A DNA stretch of 34,955 nt from the NCBI GenBank assembly GCA_946415335.1, contig CAMKSB010000004.1:1-34955 (forward strand). Direction: 5' to 3'. Under the pieces are notes generated by a model. It did not search any database, had not been told where the DNA came from, and worked only from the letters and a program-made list of their open reading frames with translations. Shown here piece by piece: positions 26,470 to 34,955 of this stretch. How positions within the stretch are numbered: the stretch's first letter is position 1; every line of letters begins with the position of its first letter. The translations under genes were made by a program, and so were the position numbers. This DNA is from an uncultured Clostridia bacterium (lineage in GTDB: Bacteria; Bacillota; Clostridia; Oscillospirales; Acutalibacteraceae).

Positions 26470-28329
26470 ATGAAAATCAAACAAGTTATTGCTGCTTCAC
26501 TTGCCGGCATCATGACCCTGAGCCTGGCAGCCTGCGGCGGCAACAACGGCGGCGGAAACGCTACCAAGGACAGCGCTTCCTCCCAGACAGAGCAGAAGAC
26601 GTCTGCAAAGGAGATCAATGTATGTATCGCCAGTGAACCCGATACCATTGACCCTGCTCTTAACTCCGCAGTCGACGGCGCAACCCTGCTCGCGCATCTT
26701 TTCTCCGGTCTCGCAAAGTGGGATCAGACCCCGGACGGCAAGCTCGAGATCGTTGCCGACGCGGCGAAAGAACTGGTTGAAGGCGTTCAGAACGAGGACG
26801 GCACCGTAACCTACACCTACACCCTCCGCGACGGCCTCAAGTGGTCTGACGGCAAGGACGTTACCGCAGGCGATTATGCCTTTGCTTGGCAGCGCGCTGC
26901 TTCCACTGCTCTGGCTGCCGATTACGGCTACATGTTCGAGGTCGTTGACGGCTACGACAAGGTTTGGGAGACCAACGATAAGGAAGAGTATGTCAATCCC
27001 GACGCAAAGCTGAACGTCAAGGCGGTTGATGACAAGACTCTCGAAGTCACACTGAAAAACGCCGTTTCCTACTGGAATGAGCTGCTCGCATTCCCGAGCT
27101 ACTTCCCGGTACGTGAAGACGTTGTTTCCAACGAAGCATGGGCGACCGATCCCAAGACCTACGTCTGCAACGGTCCGTACACCCTCGCTTCCTGGGAGCA
27201 CAACAGCCTGATCACCCTCAAGAAGAACGATAACTATCCCGGCGCTGCCGACATCAAGATGGATACCATCAACTTCTATCTCTCCGACGACGCCAACAAC
27301 ATGCTCTCCAACTTCAAGAACGGCACATGGTCTCTGATCGACGACGTTCCCACCAACGAGATCGCCGCTCTCAAGACCGAGTATCCCGACGAGTTCTTCA
27401 ACGTCGGTCAGATCGGTACCTACTATGTATGCTGGAACATCAACGAGAACATCCTTCCCGCAGACTCCACTCTCACCGGCGTAGAGGCTGAGAAGGCGAA
27501 GGCTGAGATCCGCAACGCGGTATCCCTGCTGCTCGACCGTAACTACATCGTCAACGAGATCGCACAGGGCGGTCAGCTTCCCGCTTCCTCCTTCGTCGCG
27601 ATGGGACTTACCGACGCTGACGGTTCCCAGTTCTACAAGAACACCGGCGTATCCGACAAGTTTGACGGTTACTTCGACGCTTCCGAGGGCGCTCTCAAGG
27701 CGAACTATGATTCCGCTATCGAGACTCTCAAGAAGTACTACAAGATGGACGATTCCGGCAAGTTCACCAACTTCCCGAGCATGACCTACCTCTACAACAC
27801 CAGCGAAGCTCACAAGGCTATCGGCGAATACATCCAGAGCGCTCTTGCGGGCGTGGGCATCACCCTGAACCTCGAGAACCAGGAGTGGGCTACCTTCCTG
27901 AACACCCGTAAGAAGGGCGAATTCAGCATCGCTCGTAACGGCTGGCTGGCTGACTACAACGATCCGATCAGCTTCCTCGACATGTGGACGACCGCTTCCG
28001 GTAACAACGACGTACAGTTCGGCAAGGGCGCCAACGCTGCGATGAAGGGCTACAGCCTTGACCTCACTCCTTACGGCTATGACACCAAGGTTGCCGACGG
28101 TACTTGGGCAGAGACCTATGACGTGCTGATCGCCAACATCAAGAGCTGCACCGATAAGGATAAGCGCTACAAGATGATGCACCTCGCAGAGGATATGCTC
28201 ATGGCTACCGGCTGCCTCACTCCTATCTACTACTACACTGACCTCTACATGCTCAGCAAGAATGTAAAGGGCTTCTTCTCCAATCCTCTTGGCTACAAGT
28301 ACTTCATGTACTGCACCGTTGAGGGCTGA
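26470..28329 (+). CDS. oppA: Oligopeptide ABC transporter substrate-binding lipoprotein
   Basis: Lipobox LSLAAC; INVCIASEPDTIDPALNSAVDGATLLAHLFSGL; family 5 extracellular solute-binding protein pattern. Confidence 0.93.
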   Translation: MKIKQVIAASLAGIMTLSLAACGGNNGGGNATKDSASSQTEQKTSAKEINVCIASEPDTIDPALNSAVDGATLLAHLFSGLAKWDQTPDGKLEIVADAAKELVEGVQNEDGTVTYTYTLRDGLKWSDGKDVTAGDYAFAWQRAASTALAADYGYMFEVVDGYDKVWETNDKEEYVNPDAKLNVKAVDDKTLEVTLKNAVSYWNELLAFPSYFPVREDVVSNEAWATDPKTYVCNGPYTLASWEHNSLITLKKNDNYPGAADIKMDTINFYLSDDANNMLSNFKNGTWSLIDDVPTNEIAALKTEYPDEFFNVGQIGTYYVCWNINENILPADSTLTGVEAEKAKAEIRNAVSLLLDRNYIVNEIAQGGQLPASSFVAMGLTDADGSQFYKNTGVSDKFDGYFDASEGALKANYDSAIETLKKYYKMDDSGKFTNFPSMTYLYNTSEAHKAIGEYIQSALAGVGITLNLENQEWATFLNTRKKGEFSIARNGWLADYNDPISFLDMWTTASGNNDVQFGKGANAAMKGYSLDLTPYGYDTKVADGTWAETYDVLIANIKSCTDKDKRYKMMHLAEDMLMATGCLTPIYYYTDLYMLSKNVKGFFSNPLGYKYFMYCTVEG

Positions 28330-28342
28330 TAACTGAAAAACT

Positions 28343-28372
28343 GCCGTCGGGCTTATGCCCGGCGGCTTTTTT
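28343..28372. terminator. Bidirectional rho-independent terminator
   Basis: GCCGTCGGGC - TTAT - GCCCGGCGGCTTTTTT, with AAAAA on the other side. Confidence 0.85.
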
Positions 28373-29075
28373 CGTATCGTATCACCCGGACGATCCACCT
28401 GTCCGTATACCGTTGATTGAGCCGAAATAGTCCTCCTGCGATCAGAAACGCCCCCGAAAATACGATCACCCCTGCGAGGAGCACATACCACAGCGGCTGG
28501 TACCCGATATCCAGAAACGAGTAGGGGATATACCTCCGCGGGATCACGCCCATTGCGATCAGCGGTATCATGACCGCGGCGTAAGCGGCGATCAGCCAGA
28601 CGCTGCTGATGTGATGAAGCGGCTTCATCCTGTCCTCCGGCGTTTCGAACAGCAAAAACGAGATCACCGAAAGCAGCGGGATCACCACATGCATACAAAA
28701 CGAGTCATACCGGAGAATATCCGGGTTATCCGGTATGAACGGCAGAAACGACAGCGCGACTACCATGACGATCACGCATTCCGTCACCGCCGAGGAAAGC
28801 CGCAGACAGTAGAGAATGGTCTTGTATATTTCTTTATGAGAAATAAACTCCTTTGCGCTGACCGCTGCGGTCAAACCGGCGATCAGCACCGTGTACAGCG
28901 TGCCGTTGACCGTCATAAAGCGGAAATCCGTCAGCCAGTTCTCCGTATTCTGCGCAGCGCCGACCAGAAACGCGCTGATACCCAGCACGAGCACCGCGGT
29001 ACACAGGAGCATATTCATCATTTTTTTCCAGAAATAGTGAGAGAGCAGTTGCTCCTGCACAGCAGCCGTCATCAT
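28353..29075 (-). CDS. Integral membrane protein, possibly Pr6Pr-like
   Basis: 240 aa with about six hydrophobic segments; no motif identified with certainty. Confidence 0.6.
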   Translation of the reverse strand: MMTAAVQEQLLSHYFWKKMMNMLLCTAVLVLGISAFLVGAAQNTENWLTDFRFMTVNGTLYTVLIAGLTAAVSAKEFISHKEIYKTILYCLRLSSAVTECVIVMVVALSFLPFIPDNPDILRYDSFCMHVVIPLLSVISFLLFETPEDRMKPLHHISSVWLIAAYAAVMIPLIAMGVIPRRYIPYSFLDIGYQPLWYVLLAGVIVFSGAFLIAGGLFRLNQRYTDRWIVRVIRYEKSRRA

Positions 29076-29164
29076 CAGACCTCCGATCCATATTCTTTCC
29101 CTAGTATGCCGCCGAAAGCGGATCCTTATTCATAACTCCTTTGTCAAACTTTTTCAAATTCCTC

Positions 29165-29193
29165 TTGCAATCCTCGAACAAACGTGCTATAAT
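29165..29193 (+). promoter_or_regulatory. Putative promoter with embedded LexA (SOS) box
   Basis: TTGCAA - 17 bp - TATAAT; spacer contains CGAACAAACGTGCT (29175-29188) close to Gram-positive LexA box CGAACRNRYGTTYC. Confidence 0.65.
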
Positions 29194-29226
29194 GGTTATA
29201 ATATAGAACAAAGGAGCGAAAAACAC

Positions 29227-30699
29227 ATGAAACAGAAGCAATACATCGCCATTGACCTCAAATCCTTTTACGCTTCTGTCGAATGTGTCGACAGGGGGCT
29301 GGAGCCGCTGGAAACGAACCTGGTCGTCGCCGACGAAAGCCGGACGGAAAAGACCATCTGCCTTGCCGTATCGCCGCCGCTCAAGGAGTACGGCATACCG
29401 GGCAGGGCGCGGCTGTTTGAAGTGAACCAGCGCGTGCGCGAGGTCAACGCCGTCCGGCTGACCAACGCGCCGGCAGGCAAGCTGACCGGCGGCTCTCATT
29501 TTAAGTTTTTCCTCGACCGCTATCCGAACATGGCGCTGGAGTTCATCATCGCGCCGCCGCGTATGGCGCGGTATATGGAGGTCAGCGCCGCCATCTATCA
29601 GATCTATCTGCGCTATATCGCGCCGGAGGACATCCATGTGTATTCCATCGACGAGGTGTTCATCGACGCGACCGATTATCTCCAAACCTACGGCATGACC
29701 GCGCGTGAACTGGCGGATACCATGATTCGCGACGTGCTCGCGACTACCGGCATCACCGCGACCGCCGGCATCGGCACCAATCTCTACCTCGCCAAGATCG
29801 CTATGGATATCGACGCCAAGCACATCAAGGCTGACCGCGACGGCGTGAGGATCGCGGAGCTGGACGAAATGAGCTTCCGCGAGCGTCTGTGGAGTCACCG
29901 TCCGCTGACGGATTTCTGGCGGATCGGCAGGGGCATTTCCGCCCGGCTGGAGCGCTACGGCATGCTCACCATGGGCGACGTGGCGCGCTGTTCGGTGCAG
30001 AATGAAAAGCTGCTCTACAGTCTGTTCGGCAAGAACGCCGAGCTGCTCATCGACCACGCCTGGGGATGGGAGCCGTGTACCATGAAGGAGATCAAGTCCT
30101 ACACGCCGGCGAACACCTCCGTGAGCGTCGGTCAGGTCTTGCCAAAGCCGTACCCCTTTGAGAAAGCCCGTTTGATCGTCCGCGAAATGGCGGAGCAGCT
30201 GGCGCTCGATCTCGTCCGCAAGCGCCTTGTCACCGATCAGGTAGTGCTCACCGTCGGCTACGATATCAGCAGCGCCAAGGGCTATGAGGGAGAACTCGCC
30301 GCCGATTTCTACGGCAGGATCGCGCCCAAACGCGCCCACGGTTCCGAAAACCTCGGCAGCTTCACGTCCTCCGGCAGAATATTCGTCGAAGCGATGGTCA
30401 GACTATTTGAACGGATCACCGATCCCGATTTGATGGTGCGCCGCATGTACGTCGTCGCCAATCACACCGTTTCCGAGGAACAGGCGCGCCAAAGCGCCGC
30501 CGCGAGGCAACTCAGCCTGTTTGAACTGATCAAGCCGAAAGCCGAAGCTGTCCGCGAACAGAAGGAAAAGGATATCCAGTACGCCATTTTACAGCTGCAA
30601 AACCGCTACGGCAAAAACGCCGTCCTCAAGGGGATGAATCTCTGCAAGGGCGCCACCGCGATCGAGCGGAACAGCACCATCGGCGGCCATAAGGCATAA
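29227..30699 (+). CDS. Y-family DNA polymerase (UmuC/UvrX-like)
   Basis: YIAIDLKSFYASVECVDRGLEPLETNLVVAD; VYSIDEVFIDATDY; ATAGIGTNLYLAKIAMD; SD AAAGGAG. Confidence 0.92.
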   Translation: MKQKQYIAIDLKSFYASVECVDRGLEPLETNLVVADESRTEKTICLAVSPPLKEYGIPGRARLFEVNQRVREVNAVRLTNAPAGKLTGGSHFKFFLDRYPNMALEFIIAPPRMARYMEVSAAIYQIYLRYIAPEDIHVYSIDEVFIDATDYLQTYGMTARELADTMIRDVLATTGITATAGIGTNLYLAKIAMDIDAKHIKADRDGVRIAELDEMSFRERLWSHRPLTDFWRIGRGISARLERYGMLTMGDVARCSVQNEKLLYSLFGKNAELLIDHAWGWEPCTMKEIKSYTPANTSVSVGQVLPKPYPFEKARLIVREMAEQLALDLVRKRLVTDQVVLTVGYDISSAKGYEGELAADFYGRIAPKRAHGSENLGSFTSSGRIFVEAMVRLFERITDPDLMVRRMYVVANHTVSEEQARQSAAARQLSLFELIKPKAEAVREQKEKDIQYAILQLQNRYGKNAVLKGMNLCKGATAIERNSTIGGHKA

Positions 30700-30714
30700 A
30701 GGCAGGTGAGAGTT

Positions 30715-31116
30715 ATGCCGGACAACTATGAGGATATCATCCGTTTACCGCATCATCAGTCCGATGACCGCCAGCCCATGCCGCTGCGGGACAGAGCGGC
30801 GCAGTTTGCGCCCTTTGCGGCGCTGACCGGCTTTGACGGGGCGATCGCCGAGACCGCACGGCTGACAGACCGCCGTATCGAGCCGGACGAAGAGGCTGCC
30901 TCTATCCTCAATCTTCGTATCTGTCAGCTTCGCGAGCGCCTTCACGAGCGCCCGGCGGTCACCCTGACCTGCTTTATCCCCGACAAGCGCAAGAGCGGCG
31001 GCAGCTATGTCACGATACGCGGCTGCGTCCGCCGGATCGACGACGTCGCCGGAGAAATCGTGCTGACGGACAAAACCGTTATTCCCCTAGCCGATATTAT
31101 CCGCATCGACCTGTGA
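30715..31116 (+). CDS. YolD-like protein
   Basis: MPLRDRAAQFAPFAALTGFDGAIAETARLTDRR typical of YolD-like proteins encoded next to Y-family polymerases. Confidence 0.8.
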   Translation: MPDNYEDIIRLPHHQSDDRQPMPLRDRAAQFAPFAALTGFDGAIAETARLTDRRIEPDEEAASILNLRICQLRERLHERPAVTLTCFIPDKRKSGGSYVTIRGCVRRIDDVAGEIVLTDKTVIPLADIIRIDL

Positions 31117-31124
31117 TCAAAACC

Positions 31125-31153
31125 TTGCTTTTTGGTAGTCATTGTAGTATAAT
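31125..31153 (+). promoter_or_regulatory. Putative sigma-A promoter of suf genes
   Basis: TTGCTT - 17 bp - TATAAT. Confidence 0.6.
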
Positions 31154-31185
31154 AAGCGGAGATAATATGAAACTGGAGAATCAAT

Positions 31186-31914
31186 ATGCTGGAACTCAAA
31201 AACCTTACCTTCACGGTAGAGGAAAACGGCAGTGAAAAAACCATCCTGCGCGATTTGAACCTCACCATCGACAACAGCAAGTTCGTCGTCATCACCGGAC
31301 CGAACGGCAGCGGCAAGTCCACGCTTGCCAAGCTGATCATGGGCATCGAAAAGCCCACCTCCGGACAGATCTTCTTTGACGGCGAGGACATCACCGACCT
31401 GTCCATCACTGAGCGCGCCAGACTGGGCGTCAGCTTTGCATTTCAGCAGCCTGTCCGCTTCAAGGGCATCCGCGTGCATGATCTGCTGCGCCTTGCGTCC
31501 GGCAAGGACATTTCCATCACCGAAGCCTGCAATTACCTCTCTGAGGTAGGACTGTGTGCGCGTGATTATATCAACCGCGAGATCAACTCGTCCCTTTCCG
31601 GCGGCGAACTCAAGCGCATTGAGATCGCGACACTGTTGGCGCGTCAGACCAAGCTCAGCGTCTTTGACGAGCCGGAAGCCGGCATCGACCTGTGGAGCTT
31701 TCAGAACCTCATCCGCATTTTCGAGAACATGCAGCGCGATATCAAGGACAGCTCCATCGTCATCATCTCACATCAGGAGCGCATCCTGCGCATCGCCGAC
31801 GAGATCATTCTGCTTTCCGGCGGCACCATCAAGAAGCAGGGCAGCGTCGAGGACATTTTGCCCGAGTTGATCGGCACATCCGCGGCGGTAGACGCCTGCG
31901 AAAGACTGAAATAA
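31186..31914 (+). CDS. sufC: Fe-S cluster assembly ATPase SufC-like
   Basis: GPNGSGKSTLAKLIMG; FAFQQPVRFKGI; SLSGGELKRIEIATLLAR; FDEPEAGIDLWS, typical of SufC. Confidence 0.88.
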   Translation: MLELKNLTFTVEENGSEKTILRDLNLTIDNSKFVVITGPNGSGKSTLAKLIMGIEKPTSGQIFFDGEDITDLSITERARLGVSFAFQQPVRFKGIRVHDLLRLASGKDISITEACNYLSEVGLCARDYINREINSSLSGGELKRIEIATLLARQTKLSVFDEPEAGIDLWSFQNLIRIFENMQRDIKDSSIVIISHQERILRIADEIILLSGGTIKKQGSVEDILPELIGTSAAVDACERLK

Positions 31915-31927
31915 GGGGGAGAGCAGC

Positions 31928-32854
31928 ATGTTAGGCTTAGACGATATTTCCAAGATGATCCTGTCCGAGGTCGCCGACATCACCGACGAACCCCGGGGCG
32001 CGTACAATTTCCGTGTCAACAGCCAGCTCGCCGGCAGACACACCACCGAGAACATCGACATTTCCTCCAAGGAGGACGGCTCCGGCATCGACATCTTTAT
32101 CAAGCCGGGCACCAAGGGCGAGAACGTCCACATTCCGGTCGTCGTCAGCGCCAGCGGTATCAAGGAGACGGTCTATAACGACTTCTACATCGGCGACAAC
32201 TGCGACGTGACGATCGTGGCAGGCTGCGGCATCGACAACTGCGGCTCCCATGATTCCGAGCACGACGGCATTCACCGTTTTTACGTCGGCAAGAATTCCC
32301 ACATCAAATACGTAGAGAAGCATTACGGCTCCGGCAGCGGCGACGGCAAGCGCATTCTCAACCCTGTCACCGAGGTCTACATGGACGAAAACGGCGTGAT
32401 GGAGATGGAGATGGAGCAGATCAAGGGCGTGGATTCCACCGACCGCATGACCATCGCGGAGCTGAAAGCCGGCGCGAAGCTGCTCATCAAGGAGCGCCTG
32501 ATGACGCACGGCAGCCAGACGGCGGTCAGCGGCTACAAGGTCTCGCTCAACGGCGAAGGCTCCACCGCCGACGTCGTTTCGCGTTCCGTCGCGAGAGACA
32601 CTTCCTCTCAGACCTTCAACGCCTGCATCGCCGGCAACGCACCGTGCAGCGGCCATACCGAGTGTGATTCCATCATCATGGACAGCGGCAAGATCCTCGC
32701 GATCCCGTCGCTGGAGGCGAACAACGTCGACGCCATGCTGGTACACGAAGCCGCCATCGGCAAGATCGCCGGTGAACAGCTGATCAAGCTGATGACACTC
32801 GGTCTCACCGAAGCCGAAGCCGAGGAACAGATCATCAACGGCTTCCTCAGCTAA
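31928..32854 (+). CDS. sufB: Short SufB/SufD-family Fe-S scaffold protein
   Basis: C-terminal GHTECDSIIMDSGKILAIPSLEANNVDAMLVHEAAIGKIAGEQLIKLMTLGLTEAEAEEQIINGFLS matches the SufB/D core; 308 aa. Confidence 0.85.
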   Translation: MLGLDDISKMILSEVADITDEPRGAYNFRVNSQLAGRHTTENIDISSKEDGSGIDIFIKPGTKGENVHIPVVVSASGIKETVYNDFYIGDNCDVTIVAGCGIDNCGSHDSEHDGIHRFYVGKNSHIKYVEKHYGSGSGDGKRILNPVTEVYMDENGVMEMEMEQIKGVDSTDRMTIAELKAGAKLLIKERLMTHGSQTAVSGYKVSLNGEGSTADVVSRSVARDTSSQTFNACIAGNAPCSGHTECDSIIMDSGKILAIPSLEANNVDAMLVHEAAIGKIAGEQLIKLMTLGLTEAEAEEQIINGFLS

Positions 32855-32871
32855 AATTCCATAAAAGAAAT

Positions 32872-32903
32872 AAAAAGGGCGACCGTCATGGTCGCCCTTT
32901 TGT
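32872..32903. terminator. Bidirectional rho-independent terminator
   Basis: AAAAAGGGCGACC - GTCAT - GGTCGCCCTTTT between convergent genes. Confidence 0.85.
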
Positions 32904-32915
32904 GTTGCCTGAATT

Positions 32916-34241
32916 TTATGCCGCGTCAGAGGGGGAATATTCCTCTAATGTCAGTTGAAGCGTGCCGGTTCTGCCGTTGCGTTCCAACTCAAAGCTGAGC
33001 GTGTCGCCGACAGAATGCTCACTGATCACCGACTTAAGATCGCTGAAGGTGGTGATCTCCTTGCCGTCAACGGCTAAGACGCGGTCGCCGACTTGGAAGC
33101 CTGCCTTTTCGGCGTTAGAGCCGGTCTTGACGGAAGCGACATACACGCCGCCTGACGTGTTGCCGGACATGCCGAAGAGGTACTGCTCGTAAGACTGATC
33201 ACTGCCTTCGCTGTACGCCATGCCGGTAGAAGCCTTGCCGCGGACATAACCGTACTGTTTCAGGTCGCCGAGGATCTCCAGCGCGTTGTTGATCGGGATA
33301 ACAAAGCCGATGTTGTCAACAGTGGAGTCAGCGGACTTTGCCACCACGATGCCGGCTAACTCGCCCTGACCGTTGAACATACCGCCGCCGGAGTTGCCGG
33401 GGTTGACGGCGGCGTCTGTCTGCATCAGGTGCATGGTCTTGCCGTCGATGTCAAGGGTGCGGTCGACTGCCGAGATGATACCTTCGGTCACGGAACCGCC
33501 TAAGGTTCCCAGCGGATTGCCGATGATGACGGACTTATCGCCTGCCTTGATCGCGGAAGAGTCTCCGATCGGAGCCGCCGAAAGACCGCTTGCCTCGATT
33601 TTCACGAGAGCGATATCCACATCGGGATCCGTGCCGATCAGCGTCGCGTCGTAGCTTTCACCCGAGCGAAGTGCAACGGTGATTTTAGAAGCGCCGTCAA
33701 TGACGTGGTTGTTGGTGAGGATATAACCGTCCTCGCTGATGATCACGCCCGAGCCTGCGCCCTGTGCGACGGACTCGCCGTAGAAGGGATTGGACTGGAC
33801 AACTTCGACGGTGATCTCCACGACGGAATCGGCGACCTCGCTGACGATCTGGTTGGTGCTCTTGTCCGTCTGCTGAACCGACATGTTCGAAACACTGTTG
33901 TTATCGGTGCTCGCCTTGTTGACCTGAACCGCCGAGGTGTTATTTGCCGGAGCGTTCATCTTGGAAAACAGATAGCTGCCGCCGAATCCTGCAACGCCGG
34001 ACATCATCACGCATGCCGCGACCGTACCTGCCACAAAGCCTGCCGATTTCTTGGTTTTCTTCTTTCTGCCCTTCGGTTCGTGAGAAGCGTTGTAGGGATT
34101 CGCGTATCTTCTCTGATGCGGCGCGTAGCCTGCATTCTGTGTATACGCAGTCTGCTGCAGTTCCGTCCTGTACGCAGGCGTCTGACCGCCTTCGTTGTTG
34201 GTGTTGTTGTCAAATGGTTCATAATAACGATTATTCATCAT
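32916..34241 (-). CDS. HtrA/DegP-family (S1C) serine protease with PDZ domain
   Basis: N-terminal TM; LTNNHVIDGA, DVDIALVKIEA, QTDAAVNPGNSGGGMF catalytic motifs; PDZ-like KAGFQVGDRVLAVDGKEI. Confidence 0.94.
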   Translation of the reverse strand: MMNNRYYEPFDNNTNNEGGQTPAYRTELQQTAYTQNAGYAPHQRRYANPYNASHEPKGRKKKTKKSAGFVAGTVAACVMMSGVAGFGGSYLFSKMNAPANNTSAVQVNKASTDNNSVSNMSVQQTDKSTNQIVSEVADSVVEITVEVVQSNPFYGESVAQGAGSGVIISEDGYILTNNHVIDGASKITVALRSGESYDATLIGTDPDVDIALVKIEASGLSAAPIGDSSAIKAGDKSVIIGNPLGTLGGSVTEGIISAVDRTLDIDGKTMHLMQTDAAVNPGNSGGGMFNGQGELAGIVVAKSADSTVDNIGFVIPINNALEILGDLKQYGYVRGKASTGMAYSEGSDQSYEQYLFGMSGNTSGGVYVASVKTGSNAEKAGFQVGDRVLAVDGKEITTFSDLKSVISEHSVGDTLSFELERNGRTGTLQLTLEEYSPSDAA

Positions 34242-34366
34242 ACATCCTCCTTAGTGGTTGCGTTTTGTTTTGGTACAGCTATATACTAATCCCCCAAGGT
34301 GAAAGAAAAATGAACATCTCTTTAACGTTTTCGGAAAGAAACATAAAGAATGCGTGAACGAAAAAA

Positions 34367-34405
34367 CGGGCGGCTGACCGCCCGATGAAAGCAGTCAGCC
34401 GCCCG
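34367..34405. terminator. Terminator with two alternative hairpins
   Basis: CGGGCGGCTGAC...GTCAGCCGCCCG plus inner CGGGCGG-CTGA-CCGCCCG; T-run on minus strand. Confidence 0.7.
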
Positions 34406-34421
34406 AAAATTACGGATGTGC

Positions 34422-34955
34422 TTACTTCTTCTTTTTGTAACAAGCCTTGTCAAAGGATGGGTTGAACGCGTAGAAGTTCTTTTCATCCAGACTGTCCGTC
34501 AGCAGCCGCAGACTTTCGCCGAAGCGCTGATAGTGCACGACCTCGCGTTCGCGCAGGAACCGGATGACGTCCTTGACTTCATAATCGTCGCAGAACCGCA
34601 GAATGTTGTCATACGTCGTGCGTGCCTTCTGCTCAGCCGCCATGTTCTCGTGCAGATCGGTGATGGGATCGCCCTTGCTCTGGAGATACGCCGCGGTAAA
34701 CGGTGCTCCCGCAGCCGACTGGGGATAGATACCCGTCGTGTGGTCAACGAAGTAGTCCTCAAATCCGGCAGCCTTTACCTGCTCCTCGCTCAGATTTTTC
34801 GTCAGCTGGTACACGATCGCACCGATCATCTCCAAATGATTCAGTTCCTCGGTGCCGATATCCGTCAGCGTGCCCTTCAATTCCGGCATCGGCATGGTGA
34901 ACCGCTGACTCAGATATCGCAGAGAAGCCCCCAATTCGCCGTCGGGACCACCATA
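34422..34955 (-). CDS. Manganese catalase / CotJC-like protein (5' end beyond window)
   Basis: YGGPDGELGASLRYLSQRFTMPMPELKGTLTDIGTEELNHLEMIGAIVYQL, HENMAAEQKARTTYDNIL; frame stays open to the window edge. Confidence 0.9.
   Translation of the reverse strand, partial: YGGPDGELGASLRYLSQRFTMPMPELKGTLTDIGTEELNHLEMIGAIVYQLTKNLSEEQVKAAGFEDYFVDHTTGIYPQSAAGAPFTAAYLQSKGDPITDLHENMAAEQKARTTYDNILRFCDDYEVKDVIRFLREREVVHYQRFGESLRLLTDSLDEKNFYAFNPSFDKACYKKKK

Noticed and set aside
26497-28698. 733-aa minus-strand ORF opposite oppA
   Set aside because: It is a shadow of the well-supported oppA reading frame in GC-rich coding DNA; no recognisable domain and no SD.
29101-30339. 412-aa minus-strand ORF opposite the Y-family polymerase
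   Set aside because: Shadow ORF; the plus strand has SD, promoter and conserved motifs.

Overview
This 35 kb window looks like chromosome from a spore-forming Clostridia relative (spoIIR, CotJC-type Mn-catalase, GC-rich coding). I could not place it taxonomically beyond that. From left to right it holds: the 5' part of a single-module NRPS-like gene (minus strand, runs off the left edge), with a divergent alpha/beta hydrolase; a membrane glycosyltransferase and gpsA pair; a 6S RNA; a short intergenic transcription unit that may be an sRNA; a sugar transferase plus O-antigen ligase-like pair; a LURP-one-like protein; an Lrp regulator, an aminotransferase and ispE; spoIIR; addB-addA; a GNAT acetyltransferase and an LtrA-like protein; an oppBCDFA operon; a membrane protein; an SOS-type Y-family polymerase with a YolD-like partner; a two-gene sufC-sufB/D unit; an HtrA protease; and a partial manganese catalase. 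No CRISPR array, tRNA, rRNA, transposase or phage genes were recognised. The most unusual locus is the NRPS-like protein: adenylation domain, carrier domain, what looks like half a condensation domain with a degraded HHxxxDG motif, and a thioesterase whose nucleophile motif is GWCYGG (Cys instead of Ser). Other points worth checking are the 6S RNA directly upstream of gpsA, the candidate sRNA, a spoIIR Shine-Dalgarno buried in a terminator hairpin, and several promoter-overlapping dyads. All calls come from reading the sequence and ORF translations; no searches or folding programs were run.
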